Shown one piece after another: positions 34,714-43,334 of a stretch of DNA of 64,000 bases. This DNA comes from Sinorhizobium sp. 6-70 (lineage in GTDB: Bacteria; Pseudomonadota; Alphaproteobacteria; Rhizobiales; Rhizobiaceae): positions 19,295 to 83,294 of the forward strand of contig NZ_JASKLS010000016.1 in the NCBI RefSeq assembly GCF_030124375.1. The letters run 5' to 3'. Numbering within the stretch: the stretch's first letter is position 1; every line of letters begins with the position of its first letter. The notes below the pieces were generated by a model. That model saw only the letters and a program-made list of their open reading frames with translations, was not told where the DNA came from and ran no database searches. The translations under genes and the position numbers were made by a program.

Positions 34714-35880
34714 CTACCGGCTCAGTATATAGCGGCTGAGGCGCGCCGCCGCCTCCGCCACCTGCGCCGGATCGCGCAAAAAGCAGGCGCGCATGAAGAG
34801 CGAGCCGCCTTCGCCGAAGGCGGTTCCTGGCGCCAATCCGACACCAGTCTTGTCAACGATGTCGATCGCCGCTTGCCGTGAATCGGTCACGCCGTCGATC
34901 TTCAGGAATGCATAGAGCGCGCCGTCCGGCTTCAGGGTTTCGACGCGATTGGTCGCGATCAGCGCGTCGCAGAGCAGGTCGCGGCTCAGTTCCGCCTTGG
35001 CGATGTTCTCATCGACAAAGGTGTCTCCCTCATCGAGGGCCACAACTGCGCCGCGCTGCATGAACTGGGCAACGCCGGATGTCGAATACTGGATCAGATT
35101 TTCCAGCACCTGTCCCATCGCCGGCGGCGCAACGATCCAGCCGACGCGCCAGCCGGTCATCGACCAGTTCTTGGAGAAGGAATTGACGAACAGAATTCGG
35201 TCGTCATCGTCGATGATATCCAGGAACGACGGCGCCCGCCCGCCGGCATAGTGGTACAGTGCATAGATCTCATCGGCGATGATCCAGAGACCGTGCTTGC
35301 GCGCGAGCGTCAGAATGGCTTTGAGATCATCGCGCGTCGCGGTCCAGCCGGTCGGATTGGACGGCGTGTTGATGAACAAGGCCCGCGTATTCTCGCCGAT
35401 GGCGGCCTCGAGCCGATCGAGGTCGAGCTGCCATTTGCCATGTTCGAAACGCAGGGGCACGGAAACCGGCCGCGCTCCTGAAATCTCTGTAGCGGCAGCA
35501 AAATTCGGCCACGCGGGCGTCAGCAGCACCACTTCGTCGCCGGGCGACGTCACCGCCTCGATCGCAAGCTTGATCGCCTGCATGCCCGATCCCGTGACGT
35601 AAAAATTTTCCGGAGACAGCGTCTTCTGGAACCGTCGCTGATAGTAGCGCACCAGCGCTTCGCGCAGCGGCGGGATGCCACGCTGCCACGTGTAGAAGGT
35701 TTCACCCGCCACAAGCGCCGCCCCGGCAGCTCGGCTGATGAAGTCCGGCGTGGCAAGATCCCCCTCGCCCACCCAGAGCGGGATCACACCTTCGCGGCCG
35801 CGCGCGTAGTTCACAACCTCGACGATGCCGCTTTCGGGGGCCGAAAGAGAACGGGGGCTGAGACTGGTCATGATCGGCAT
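34714..35880 (-). CDS. Class I/II PLP-dependent aminotransferase
   Basis: The protein has 388 aa. The fold-type I motifs are SGMQAIKLAIEAV, INTPSNPTGWTATRDD, ADEIYALYHY, and SFSKNWSMTGWRVGW (PLP Lys in SFSKNW). It acts on an alpha-amino acid and an oxo acid; the donor cannot be told by eye. An ATG at 35871 is an alternative start. It stands alone, with a mosaic palindrome immediately upstream. Confidence 0.88.
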   Translation of the reverse strand: MPIMTSLSPRSLSAPESGIVEVVNYARGREGVIPLWVGEGDLATPDFISRAAGAALVAGETFYTWQRGIPPLREALVRYYQRRFQKTLSPENFYVTGSGMQAIKLAIEAVTSPGDEVVLLTPAWPNFAAATEISGARPVSVPLRFEHGKWQLDLDRLEAAIGENTRALFINTPSNPTGWTATRDDLKAILTLARKHGLWIIADEIYALYHYAGGRAPSFLDIIDDDDRILFVNSFSKNWSMTGWRVGWIVAPPAMGQVLENLIQYSTSGVAQFMQRGAVVALDEGDTFVDENIAKAELSRDLLCDALIATNRVETLKPDGALYAFLKIDGVTDSRQAAIDIVDKTGVGLAPGTAFGEGGSLFMRACFLRDPAQVAEAAARLSRYILSR

Positions 35881-35892
35881 GGCGGGCTCCTA

Positions 35893-35995
35893 CTGCATGT
35901 TTCCTTAAATCGGAGCCGACTTAAGGACGAAAACATGCAGGAATTCAAAATGCTACAGCGTCCTTTGCGCGTCTGATAAGACGCCCGGCGCTGTA
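35893..35995. repeat. Intergenic mosaic palindrome, family A (inverted order)
   Basis: The palindrome ctgcatgtttccttaaatcg / cgacttaaggacgaaaacatgcag is followed by the hairpin ctacagcgtcctttgcgcgtc / gacgcccggcgctgta. It lies just upstream of the aminotransferase gene. Confidence 0.9.
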
Positions 35996-36077
35996 AATTG
36001 CCCGCCGCTTCTAGACGCTTTTGCGCACACGATCACGCGACATTATCTGACCGGTTTATCGATTTCTGTGATGTTTC

Positions 36078-36104
36078 GCGGCTTCCGAGTGAACCGGAAG
36101 CCGC
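36078..36104. terminator. Strong stem-loop downstream of mscL
   Basis: The arms gcggcttccg and cggaagccgc are perfect 10-base complements with a 7-base loop, 21 bases past the mscL stop. The flanks lack a clear T tract, so this may act as an mRNA-end stabiliser or a weak terminator. Confidence 0.5.
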
Positions 36105-36124
36105 AATCGACGCCCTTGAGGGAA

Positions 36125-36553
36125 TCAGGCGCGCTGTTTCAACAGATCGCGGATCTCGGAAAGAAGCACGATATCCTGCGGCGGCGGAGCTGCGGGCTCC
36201 GCTTCCTTTTTCGTTTCGACCGAAGCACGAGCCCGGTTCACGAGCTTGATCATCAGGAAGATGATCCAGGCAAGAATCAGGAAATTGATGAGCACGGTGA
36301 TGAAGTTGCCGTAGGCGAACACGGCGCCTTGCTGGCGAGCGGCCGCAAGCGAGGGTGCGGTGACGTTTGCCGAAAGCGGGATGAAGTAATTGGAGAAGTC
36401 GAAGCCGCCGCCGGTGATGGCGCCGACGATCGGCATCACGAGGTCGTTGACGACCGAGTCGACGATCTTACTGAAGGCGGCGCCAATGATTACGCCGACC
36501 GCGAGATCCATTACGTTGCCGCGGGCAATAAACTCCTTGAATTCGTTCAGCAT
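36125..36553 (-). CDS. mscL: Large-conductance mechanosensitive channel MscL
   Basis: The gene encodes 142 aa from ATG 36553 (cggagagacgc upstream). The N-terminus MLNEFKEFIARGNVMDLAVGVIIGAAFSKIVDSVVNDLVMP is the pore-lining first helix of the family. A periplasmic loop with GGFDFSNYFIPL, the second helix (FITVLINFLILAWIIFLMIKL) and a C-terminal helix follow. The channel opens under membrane tension and releases solutes in hypo-osmotic shock. It is a homopentamer of the inner membrane. Confidence 0.97.
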   Translation of the reverse strand: MLNEFKEFIARGNVMDLAVGVIIGAAFSKIVDSVVNDLVMPIVGAITGGGFDFSNYFIPLSANVTAPSLAAARQQGAVFAYGNFITVLINFLILAWIIFLMIKLVNRARASVETKKEAEPAAPPPQDIVLLSEIRDLLKQRA

Positions 36554-36600
36554 GCGTCTCTCCGTATAGTCCCCGTTTGAGAACGGCAACCGCATCTGTC

Positions 36601-36703
36601 CTACAGCGCCGCGTGTCTTGTCAGACGCGCAAGGGTCGCTGTAGCACTTTGATCTGCTGCATGTTTTTGTCCTTTGATCAGCTACGGTCAAAGGAAACAT
36701 GCG
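36601..36703. repeat. Intergenic mosaic palindrome, family A
   Basis: The hairpin ctacagcgccgcgtgtcttg / cagacgcgcaagggtcgctgtag is followed by the palindrome gcatgtttttgtcctttgat / atcagctacggtcaaaggaaacatgc. It lies upstream of mscL. Confidence 0.9.
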
Positions 36704-36917
36704 GTGGCGGCAACCGCTGGTTTGGAATCTAGACCAAAGCTCGCACAGTGGGAACCGTTCTTCGCATTTGATCAAATGCTATCCGGCCAACGGCCGTTCT
36801 GAGAGTTGCGTCTTCACCGCCGAGGAATGCCCGCTTGTTTCTTGGACTTAAGACGCATAGGCGGGCAATTCTCAACCTGCCGGACTTGTCCTATGCTGCT
36901 TTGCGGAGGAGCGAGGC
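36704..36917. other. Divergent promoter region between mscL and the sensor kinase gene
   Basis: No ORF of note is present. A 7-base dyad, tgcccgc / gcgggca, spans 36827-36866. The kinase gene has a strong ribosome site (cggaggagcgaggc) at its end. Promoters are not confidently placed. Confidence 0.4.
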
Positions 36918-39900
36918 ATGCTTTCGGGTTCTGTAATTTTCGCCTCTGCCTTCGCCTATCTGCTGCTGCTCTTCGCAGTCGCAAGCTATGGCGACCGGCG
37001 AGCCAGGAGAAACAGCGCTGCCAGCAGAGGCAGGCCGCTGGTCTATGCGCTCAGCCTCGCGATCTACTGCACGTCCTGGACCTATTTCGGCGGCGTGGGA
37101 CTGGCGGCCGAACGCGGACTCGAGTTCACCGGCATCTATATCGGCCCGATCCTGATGTTCACGCTCGGCATGCCGCTGGTGCGCCGCATCATCCAACTCG
37201 CCAAGACCGAAAAGCTGACATCCGTCGCCGATTTCATGGCGGCACGCTACGGCAAGAACCCGGCCGTCGCCGCAATCGTTGCGTTGATCTCACTGGTCGG
37301 TGCCATTCCCTACATCGCTCTCCAGCTCAAGGCGGTCTCGAGCTCGGTCGCCGCGATGATCAATACGAGCGACTACGGCATCGGTGCCGGGCAGACTTTC
37401 ATCGATCTGCCGCTGCTCGTGACGCTTTTCCTTGCCTGCTTCGCGATCGTCTTCGGGACGCGCCATACGGATGCGACCGAGCATCAGGACGGTCTGATTC
37501 TCGCGATCTCCATGGAATCGGTCGTGAAGCTCGTGGCGATGCTCACGATCGGCGCCTACGTCGTCTTCGTCCTGTTCGATGGCCCCGCGAACCTGTGGGC
37601 GCAAGCCCAGCAAAGTCCTGCGGTCCTTGCCGCCCTCGAATACCGCACGCCGCCGGCGCGGTGGATCCTGCTGATCGTGCTCTCGGCCTTCGCTGTCATC
37701 ATGCTGCCGCGGCAATTCCATGTGACAGTCGTGGAGAACCGCACTGAAACCGAACTGCGCACCGCGGGCGTTCTCTTTCCGCTTTATCTGATCGCAATCA
37801 ACCTCTTCGTACTGCCGATCGCCATCGCAGGCATTCTGACCTTCTCGGGCTCTGGCGACGCAGACCTCTACTTGCTGAAGCTGCCGCTTGCCGGCGAAGT
37901 CCCCCTGCTGTCGCTGACGACGTTCATCGGCGGCTTTTCCGCGGCCACCGCCATGGTCATCGTCGCATCGGTGGCGCTGTCGATCATGATTTCCAACGAC
38001 ATCGTCATGCCGGTGTTCCTGCGCCGGCGGCTCGGCTCGCGTGGTGCACTCCAGGAGGACATGGCGGGGACGCTGCTCAACATTCGCCGGACCGCGATCT
38101 TCGTCGTCCTCCTGCTCGGCTATGCCTATTATCGCTCGGCCGATATCAGTGCAGGCCTCGCGTCGCTTGGGCTGCTGTCCTTCGTTGCCGTGTCGCAGAT
38201 GGCGCCTGCACTTCTCGGCGGCCTCGTCTGGCGACAGGCCAATGCCCGCGGCGCGATCACCGGAATGGTCTGCGGCTTTCTCGTCTGGGCCTATCTCCTG
38301 TTCCTGCCAAGCCTCGGCGGGCCTGACAATTCACACGTGGCAACGACCATCCTGAGTTTCCTTCTGCCGTTCACGGATCTCTTTTCGGGACCTGACGCCG
38401 ATCCTCTGGTCAACGCCACAGCGCTGAGCCTTTTCGTCAACATGACGACCTACGTGCTTGCGTCGCTGACCCGGACCCCAAAACCCTTGGAGCGCTTCCA
38501 GGCCGGCGTGTTCATCACCCGTCGTTCGCGCACGGAAGGAACGTTCCGCGGGCGCAAGACCAAGGTGACGGTGCGCGACCTCAAGACCACGATCGCCCGC
38601 TACATGGGCGAGGAACGCATGCAGCGCTCCTTCCACACCTATGAGCAACAATCCGGCCGCTGGCTCGACGAGAATGCTTCCGCCGACATGGCGCTCATTC
38701 ATTTCTCGGAACAGTTGCTCGGCAGCGCCATCGGTTCATCCTCGGCCCGCCTCGTGCTTTCGCTCGTCCTGCAGCGGATGGATGATGCCTCGTCGGATAC
38801 GGCGTGGCTGCTCGATCAGGCGAGCGAGGCCCTGCAATACAATCAGGACATGCTGCAAACGGCGCTCTCGCAAATGGATCAGGGCATCGCCGTCTTCGAC
38901 AATGCCAACAACCTGATCATCTGGAACCGCCGCTTCAGGCAATTGCTCGATCTGCCGGAGGCAGCAGGCCAGGTCGGTTTCCCGCTCGCCGATATCGTCG
39001 AGATCCTGACGAGACGCGGCGATATCCGCAAGGGCCAGGAGAAAGCGCTGATCGCCAACTTCCTGACGCTCGACAAACCGTTCCTGCTCGAACTCGCCAA
39101 TGGTGAGCGCATCATAGAAGTCAGAACCAATGCGATGCCGGACAAGGGCATCGTCACGACCTATACCGACATCACGCAGCGCGTCGCAGCCGACATGGCT
39201 CTGAAACAGGCCAACGAGACGCTGGAACTGCGCGTCACAGAACGGACGGGCGAACTAACGCGGGTCAACCGGGAGCTCGCCGAAGCGCGGGCTGCAGCTG
39301 AGGAAGCCAACATCGGCAAGACCCGCTTCTTCGCCGCCGCCGGACACGACATCCTGCAGCCATTGAACGCGGCGCGCCTTTATTCCTCGTCGCTCGTCGA
39401 GCGGCTCGGCGATTCCGACAACAGCACACTCGTCCAGAACATCGATTCCTCACTGGAATCGGTGGAAGCCATTCTTGGAGCGGTGCTCGATATCTCCCGG
39501 CTCGACACCGGGGCGATGAAGCCGCGCCTGCAGTCGGTGCCGCTCAACGAACTGCTCCGGCGCATCGAGACGGATTTCGCGCCAATGGCGCGGGCGAAGG
39601 GTCTCGAACTCATCGTCATGCAGACATCACTCGTCGTGCGCAGCGATCCGAACCTCCTGCGCCGGGTGGTCCAGAACCTCGTCTCGAACGCCATCAAATA
39701 CACGCTGAAGGGCAAGGTGCTCGTCGGGGTGCGCCGACGCGGCCGGGCCGCGACGATCGAGGTGCTCGATTCCGGTATCGGCATACCGCCGTCGAAATTC
39801 CGCACCGTCTTCAAGGAGTTTGCACGCCTCGACGAGGGGGCGCGGACGGCCTCCGGGCTCGGGCTCGGCCTCTCGATCGTCGACCGCATCTCGCGCGTCC

Positions 39901-40424
39901 TCAACCACCCGGTCAGCCTTCAGTCGAAGCATGGCAAAGGCACGGGCTTCAAAGTCACGGTGCCGCTCGAGGCAAGCGTCAGCGAACGCGCCAAGCCGCG
40001 GGATGTCGCGGCCGCGAAGACGCATGACGCCCTGACCGGCTTGAGCGTCATCTGCATCGACAATGAGCCGAAGATTCTCGATGGCATGGCGGTGCTGCTT
40101 GGGGGTTGGGGCTGCAGCGTCACCACGGTGGAATCGCTTGCCGGCTGTTCGGAAATGGGGCGCGGCCATCAGGCGAAGAGACCCGATGCGATCATCGCCG
40201 ATTATCACCTCGGCGACGGCACCGGCATCGAAGCGATTGCCCGCATCCGCGCGCTTTGGGAAGAAAGCATTCCGGCCCTGCTGGTCACGGCCGACCGCTC
40301 GCCGGAGGTGCGCGGCGCCGCCGAACGCGACGGAGTCGCCCTGCAAAACAAGCCCGTCCGTCCGGCAGCCATGCGCGCATGGTTGACCCAGCTCTCCGTT
40401 GCGGGGAAGGCGGCCGCGGAATAG
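36918..40424 (+). CDS. CrbS-like hybrid sensor: sodium/solute symporter domain fused to histidine kinase and receiver
   Basis: The protein has 1168 aa. Residues 1-500 form a sodium:solute symporter (SLC5) domain with about 13 helices. This is followed by a STAC-like linker, a PAS domain with MDQGIAVFDNANNLIIWNRRF (about 655-760), a coiled coil, and a HisKA box with AAAGHDILQPLNAARLY (His810). The ATPase domain has NLVSNAIKYT, DSGIGIPPSKF and GLGLGLSIV. The C-terminal receiver has Asp1095 in IADYHLGDGTG and Lys in NKPVRP. This architecture is that of CrbS and the ErcS/CbrA kinases, which sense carbon supply; CrbS/CrbR controls acetate use through acetyl-CoA synthetase. The NarL-type partner is encoded convergently 200 bp away. 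Confidence 0.9.
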   Translation: MLSGSVIFASAFAYLLLLFAVASYGDRRARRNSAASRGRPLVYALSLAIYCTSWTYFGGVGLAAERGLEFTGIYIGPILMFTLGMPLVRRIIQLAKTEKLTSVADFMAARYGKNPAVAAIVALISLVGAIPYIALQLKAVSSSVAAMINTSDYGIGAGQTFIDLPLLVTLFLACFAIVFGTRHTDATEHQDGLILAISMESVVKLVAMLTIGAYVVFVLFDGPANLWAQAQQSPAVLAALEYRTPPARWILLIVLSAFAVIMLPRQFHVTVVENRTETELRTAGVLFPLYLIAINLFVLPIAIAGILTFSGSGDADLYLLKLPLAGEVPLLSLTTFIGGFSAATAMVIVASVALSIMISNDIVMPVFLRRRLGSRGALQEDMAGTLLNIRRTAIFVVLLLGYAYYRSADISAGLASLGLLSFVAVSQMAPALLGGLVWRQANARGAITGMVCGFLVWAYLLFLPSLGGPDNSHVATTILSFLLPFTDLFSGPDADPLVNATALSLFVNMTTYVLASLTRTPKPLERFQAGVFITRRSRTEGTFRGRKTKVTVRDLKTTIARYMGEERMQRSFHTYEQQSGRWLDENASADMALIHFSEQLLGSAIGSSSARLVLSLVLQRMDDASSDTAWLLDQASEALQYNQDMLQTALSQMDQGIAVFDNANNLIIWNRRFRQLLDLPEAAGQVGFPLADIVEILTRRGDIRKGQEKALIANFLTLDKPFLLELANGERIIEVRTNAMPDKGIVTTYTDITQRVAADMALKQANETLELRVTERTGELTRVNRELAEARAAAEEANIGKTRFFAAAGHDILQPLNAARLYSSSLVERLGDSDNSTLVQNIDSSLESVEAILGAVLDISRLDTGAMKPRLQSVPLNELLRRIETDFAPMARAKGLELIVMQTSLVVRSDPNLLRRVVQNLVSNAIKYTLKGKVLVGVRRRGRAATIEVLDSGIGIPPSKFRTVFKEFARLDEGARTASGLGLGLSIVDRISRVLNHPVSLQSKHGKGTGFKVTVPLEASVSERAKPRDVAAAKTHDALTGLSVICIDNEPKILDGMAVLLGGWGCSVTTVESLAGCSEMGRGHQAKRPDAIIADYHLGDGTGIEAIARIRALWEESIPALLVTADRSPEVRGAAERDGVALQNKPVRPAAMRAWLTQLSVAGKAAAE

Positions 40425-40457
40425 GGGCGCTATTTAGCCGAACAAACCGTGTGCAAT

Positions 40458-40580
40458 CGCCCCTCACCCTAACCCTCTCCCCGCAAGCGGGGAGAGGGAC
40501 TTGGAGGTTTGGCGGTTGCCGCGAGTTTCCTTCGCCCCGCGAGCGGGGAGAAGGTGGCCGGCAGGCCGGATGAGGGGCGG
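40458..40580. repeat. Double-hairpin REP-like repeat between convergent signalling genes
   Basis: The outer arms cgcccctca and tgaggggcg enclose two GC-rich hairpins, ccctctccccgc / gcggggaggg-like and cttcgccccgc / gcggggagaag. This type (cccctcaccctaaccctctc ... gcggggagaaggtggcc) is widespread in proteobacterial intergenic DNA. It fills most of the gap and probably acts on transcript ends from both sides. Confidence 0.88.
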
Positions 40581-40624
40581 AGACCCGCTCACATTTTCCG
40601 AGATTTTACCGACGAAGCGCCAAA

Positions 40625-41272
40625 TCAAGCCGCCGCCACCGTGCCTATCTTCGACAGTTGAATGACGGCCTGTGTGCGGCTGTCGACGTTGAGCTTCAGC
40701 AGGATCGCTGAAACATGGGCCTTGATCGTCGCCTCGGAGACGCCGAGCTCGTAGGCGATCTGCTTGTTGAGCAGGCCCTCGGCGAGCATGCTGAGCACGC
40801 GCGACTGCTGCGGCGTCAGCGTCTGCAGCCGATGCAGGAGGTCGGCCACTTCCGGTTCATATTCCTGATTCTGGTCGTAACCCGCCGGCACAAAAACTTC
40901 GCCGGCGATTACCTTGGAGATGCCGTCGCGAATTTCGTCGATGCCAGCAGACTTGGAGAGGAAACCGGCGGCACCAAGATCGATCGCACGATGAATGGTC
41001 GCCGGATCGTCGTGGGCCGAGACAATCATCACCGGGAGGCTCGGAAACTCCGCCCGCAATGCAATCAGGCCCGAAAGACCGCTGACGCCAGGCATAGTCA
41101 GGTCCAGCAGCATCAGGTCGGCATCCGGACAATCCGCCGCAGCCTTGCGCGCGGCTGCAAAATCACCGGCTTCGACAATACCCGGAGCATCGGCCATGCC
41201 GCTCAGCGCCTGGCGCATTGCACCACGAAAAAGCGGGTGGTCATCGGCGATGATGATGGTCATTTCCGGCAT
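40625..41272 (-). CDS. CrbR-like NarL/LuxR response regulator
   Basis: The protein has 215 aa (ATG 41263 is an equally possible start). The receiver domain has Asp10-Asp11, phosphorylated Asp57 in LLDLTMPG, Thr/Ser in IVSAHD and Lys in LSKSAG. The C-terminal LuxR HTH has LTPQQSRVLSMLAEGLLNKQIAYELGVSEATIKAHVSAIL. This is the form of CrbR, ErbR and AgmR regulators, which work with symporter-type kinases. It is convergent with the hybrid kinase and so very likely its partner (inference). Confidence 0.9.
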   Translation of the reverse strand: MPEMTIIIADDHPLFRGAMRQALSGMADAPGIVEAGDFAAARKAAADCPDADLMLLDLTMPGVSGLSGLIALRAEFPSLPVMIVSAHDDPATIHRAIDLGAAGFLSKSAGIDEIRDGISKVIAGEVFVPAGYDQNQEYEPEVADLLHRLQTLTPQQSRVLSMLAEGLLNKQIAYELGVSEATIKAHVSAILLKLNVDSRTQAVIQLSKIGTVAAA

Positions 41273-41361
41273 TGGATGCTCCCTCCCAAGAGCCTCGGCC
41301 CCGGACCCCGCGCATCCTCCAACGCGCCGGGTCGCGTCTCAATGGTTCGTGCCGGTGCCCG

Positions 41362-41796
41362 TCAGGTCTTTTGCGGCACTTCGGTACGATCGGTGGAACC
41401 GTCGCCGCCCCCTTCGAGATCCTTCACGATCTCCATGAACTTGCGCATCATTCTTTCCATGATGCTCATCGTCCGGTCAATCTCTTCGTCGCTCGGAAGA
41501 GCCGGTTTCATCGCAGTTTCACCGCTTTTGACCGCCTTTTCCAGTGCCTCGACGCGTTTGGTCAGGAGATCGATCTCCCGCTCGAAGGCCGCTCGCTCAT
41601 CGGCCGCCATCCGGCAGACGAGTTCGCCGTCCCTTTCCCGGCACAGGGTAACCTCGCCCGTCTCGGTGTCGAGCCGCGCGATGCCGGTGTCCGACTTCTG
41701 CATGCTGTAGCGCCCCGGAGGCACTTCCTGCGCGTCGGCCGACGCGACCCAGCCGAGCGTCAACCCCATCGCCAGTGCCGCAACCACCTTCCTCAT
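41362..41796 (-). CDS. Hypothetical exported protein with coiled-coil C-terminus
   Basis: The gene encodes 144 aa from ATG 41796 (ggagtggctgtt upstream). The signal peptide is MRKVVAALAMGLTLGWVASADA, with cleavage near residue 22. A short beta region (VPPGRYSMQKSDTGIARLDTETGEVTLC) with two Cys is followed by a heptad-like helix (FEREIDLLTKRVEALEKAV). It seems to be conserved in rhizobia; no function is known to me. It is on the same strand as the upstream regulator-type genes, but the gap gives it its own promoter. Confidence 0.75.
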   Translation of the reverse strand: MRKVVAALAMGLTLGWVASADAQEVPPGRYSMQKSDTGIARLDTETGEVTLCRERDGELVCRMAADERAAFEREIDLLTKRVEALEKAVKSGETAMKPALPSDEEIDRTMSIMERMMRKFMEIVKDLEGGGDGSTDRTEVPQKT

Positions 41797-41901
41797 AACA
41801 GCCACTCCATTGGATGCTGCGGAAATCCGCCTTCCGTGGTGGACAAGCGCCAATATTTGCGGCAAGGCCACGATTGGGTTTCACGACGGACAAGCGGGCA
41901 C

Positions 41902-42249
41902 ATGAACGCTACTATATACAAAATCGTTCCGGCACTTCTATGGCAGGAGGCGCGGCGGGCAGGACAATTCACCGGGGCGCCGGTCGACCTCGCCGATGGC
42001 TTTATCCATTTCTCGACCGGCGACCAGGTCGTCGAAACAGCGGCAAGGCACTTTGAGGGCCAGGACGGACTGCTGCTCATTGCCATCGACGGCGTCGCCC
42101 TCGGCGACAAGCTCGTCTACGAACCTTCGCGCGGCGGCGCGCTGTTTCCCCATCTCTACGGGCCGCTCCCGCTCGATGCGGTGATCTGGGAGAAGCCCTT
42201 GCCGTTGGGTGCCGACGGCCTTCACGTCTTTCCCGAGCTTCTACCATGA
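41902..42249 (+). CDS. DUF952 family protein
   Basis: The gene encodes 115 aa from ATG 41902; the frame is open far upstream, antisense to other genes, but the family begins here (MNATIYKIVPALLWQEA). It has the DUF952 hallmarks DGFIHFSTGDQVVETAARHF and LVYEPSRGGALFPHLYGPLPLDAV. The function is unknown; the fold resembles ADP-ribosyltransferase-like or RNA-2'-phosphotransferase-like domains in some descriptions. Its stop overlaps the pyrD start (ATGA), so it is coupled to pyrD, an arrangement common in Rhizobiales. Confidence 0.88.
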   Translation: MNATIYKIVPALLWQEARRAGQFTGAPVDLADGFIHFSTGDQVVETAARHFEGQDGLLLIAIDGVALGDKLVYEPSRGGALFPHLYGPLPLDAVIWEKPLPLGADGLHVFPELLP

Positions 42250-43334
42250 TCGATGCCCTGAAGTTTTTGTCGCGCAGTGGCCTGTTTCTTCTCGATCCGG
42301 AAACAGCGCATGGAATGTCGGTCAAGGCGCTCAAGAGCGGGCTCGTGCCGAGTTGCGCAGCGCCTGACGATCCGCGCCTCGGCCAAGAAATCGCAGGCCT
42401 CACTTTCCCTAATCCCATCGGCATGGCGGCCGGGTACGACAAGAATGCGGAAGTGCCGGAAGCACTCCTGAAGATCGGCTTCGGCTTCACGGAAATCGGC
42501 ACGGTCACGCCGCGGCCGCAGCCCGGCAACGACAAGCCCCGCATCTTCCGGCTGGTGGAGGACCAGGCGGTCATCAACCGGCTCGGCTTCAACAATGAAG
42601 GCCATGGAGCCGCGCTTGCCCGCCTTCAAGGCTGCTCGCGTCAGGCTCTGATCGGCGTCAATATCGGCGCCAACAAGGACAGTGCAGATCGTATCAGCGA
42701 CTATGTCGCGGGGATCCGGACCTTCTATCCGGTCGCGCGCTATTTCACGGCCAACATCTCGTCGCCGAACACGCCCGGCCTTCGCGACCTCCAGGCGCGC
42801 GAAAGCCTGGCAGCGCTGCTCTCGGCCGCGCTTGCGGCCCGCGACGAGGAAGCAAAGAAAAGCGCCAAACGAGTCCCCGTCTTCCTGAAGATCGCCCCCG
42901 ATCTCACCGAAGAAGGGATGGACGATATCGCGGCAGAAGTGCGGGCGCACGATCTCGACGGCCTGATCGTCTCCAACACCACGCTTGCACGCGACGGATT
43001 GACGGATCAGCGACAGGCTAAGGAAGCCGGCGGACTTTCCGGCAGGCCGCTTTTCGAAAAATCGACGGCCGTGCTCGCGCGGATGCGCAAGCGCGTCGGC
43101 CCGGCCCTGCCGATCATCGGTGTCGGCGGCGTCCACTCTGCGGAAACCGCGGCGGAGAAGATCCGCGCCGGCGCCGATCTCGTCCAGCTCTATTCCTGCA
43201 TGGTCTATGAAGGGCCGGGCTTGCCCGGCCGGATCGTGCGGGGCCTTTCAGAGCTCTGTGATCGTGAACAGCTTGCCTCGATCCGCGACATCCGCGACAG
43301 TCGCCTGGACTACTGGGCCGCGCGAAACGCCTGA
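42246..43334 (+). CDS. pyrD: Dihydroorotate dehydrogenase (quinone), class 2
   Basis: The protein has 362 aa. It has an N-terminal membrane-associated helix (ALKFLSRSGLFLLDPE), NPIGMAAGYDKNAE, FTEIGTVTPRPQPGNDKPRIFR, FTANISSPNTPGLRDLQ with the catalytic Ser, and FMN-binding VGGVHSAETAAEKIRAGADLVQLYSCMVYEGP. It oxidises dihydroorotate to orotate, passing electrons to ubiquinone, in pyrimidine synthesis. It is coupled to the DUF952 gene and overlaps the convergent MATE gene by 25 bases. Confidence 0.97.
   Translation: MIDALKFLSRSGLFLLDPETAHGMSVKALKSGLVPSCAAPDDPRLGQEIAGLTFPNPIGMAAGYDKNAEVPEALLKIGFGFTEIGTVTPRPQPGNDKPRIFRLVEDQAVINRLGFNNEGHGAALARLQGCSRQALIGVNIGANKDSADRISDYVAGIRTFYPVARYFTANISSPNTPGLRDLQARESLAALLSAALAARDEEAKKSAKRVPVFLKIAPDLTEEGMDDIAAEVRAHDLDGLIVSNTTLARDGLTDQRQAKEAGGLSGRPLFEKSTAVLARMRKRVGPALPIIGVGGVHSAETAAEKIRAGADLVQLYSCMVYEGPGLPGRIVRGLSELCDREQLASIRDIRDSRLDYWAARNA

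Noticed and set aside
41272..41901. N-terminal extension of the DUF952 frame
   Set aside because: Overlaps other genes antisense and lacks family sequence; the DUF952 protein begins at 41902.
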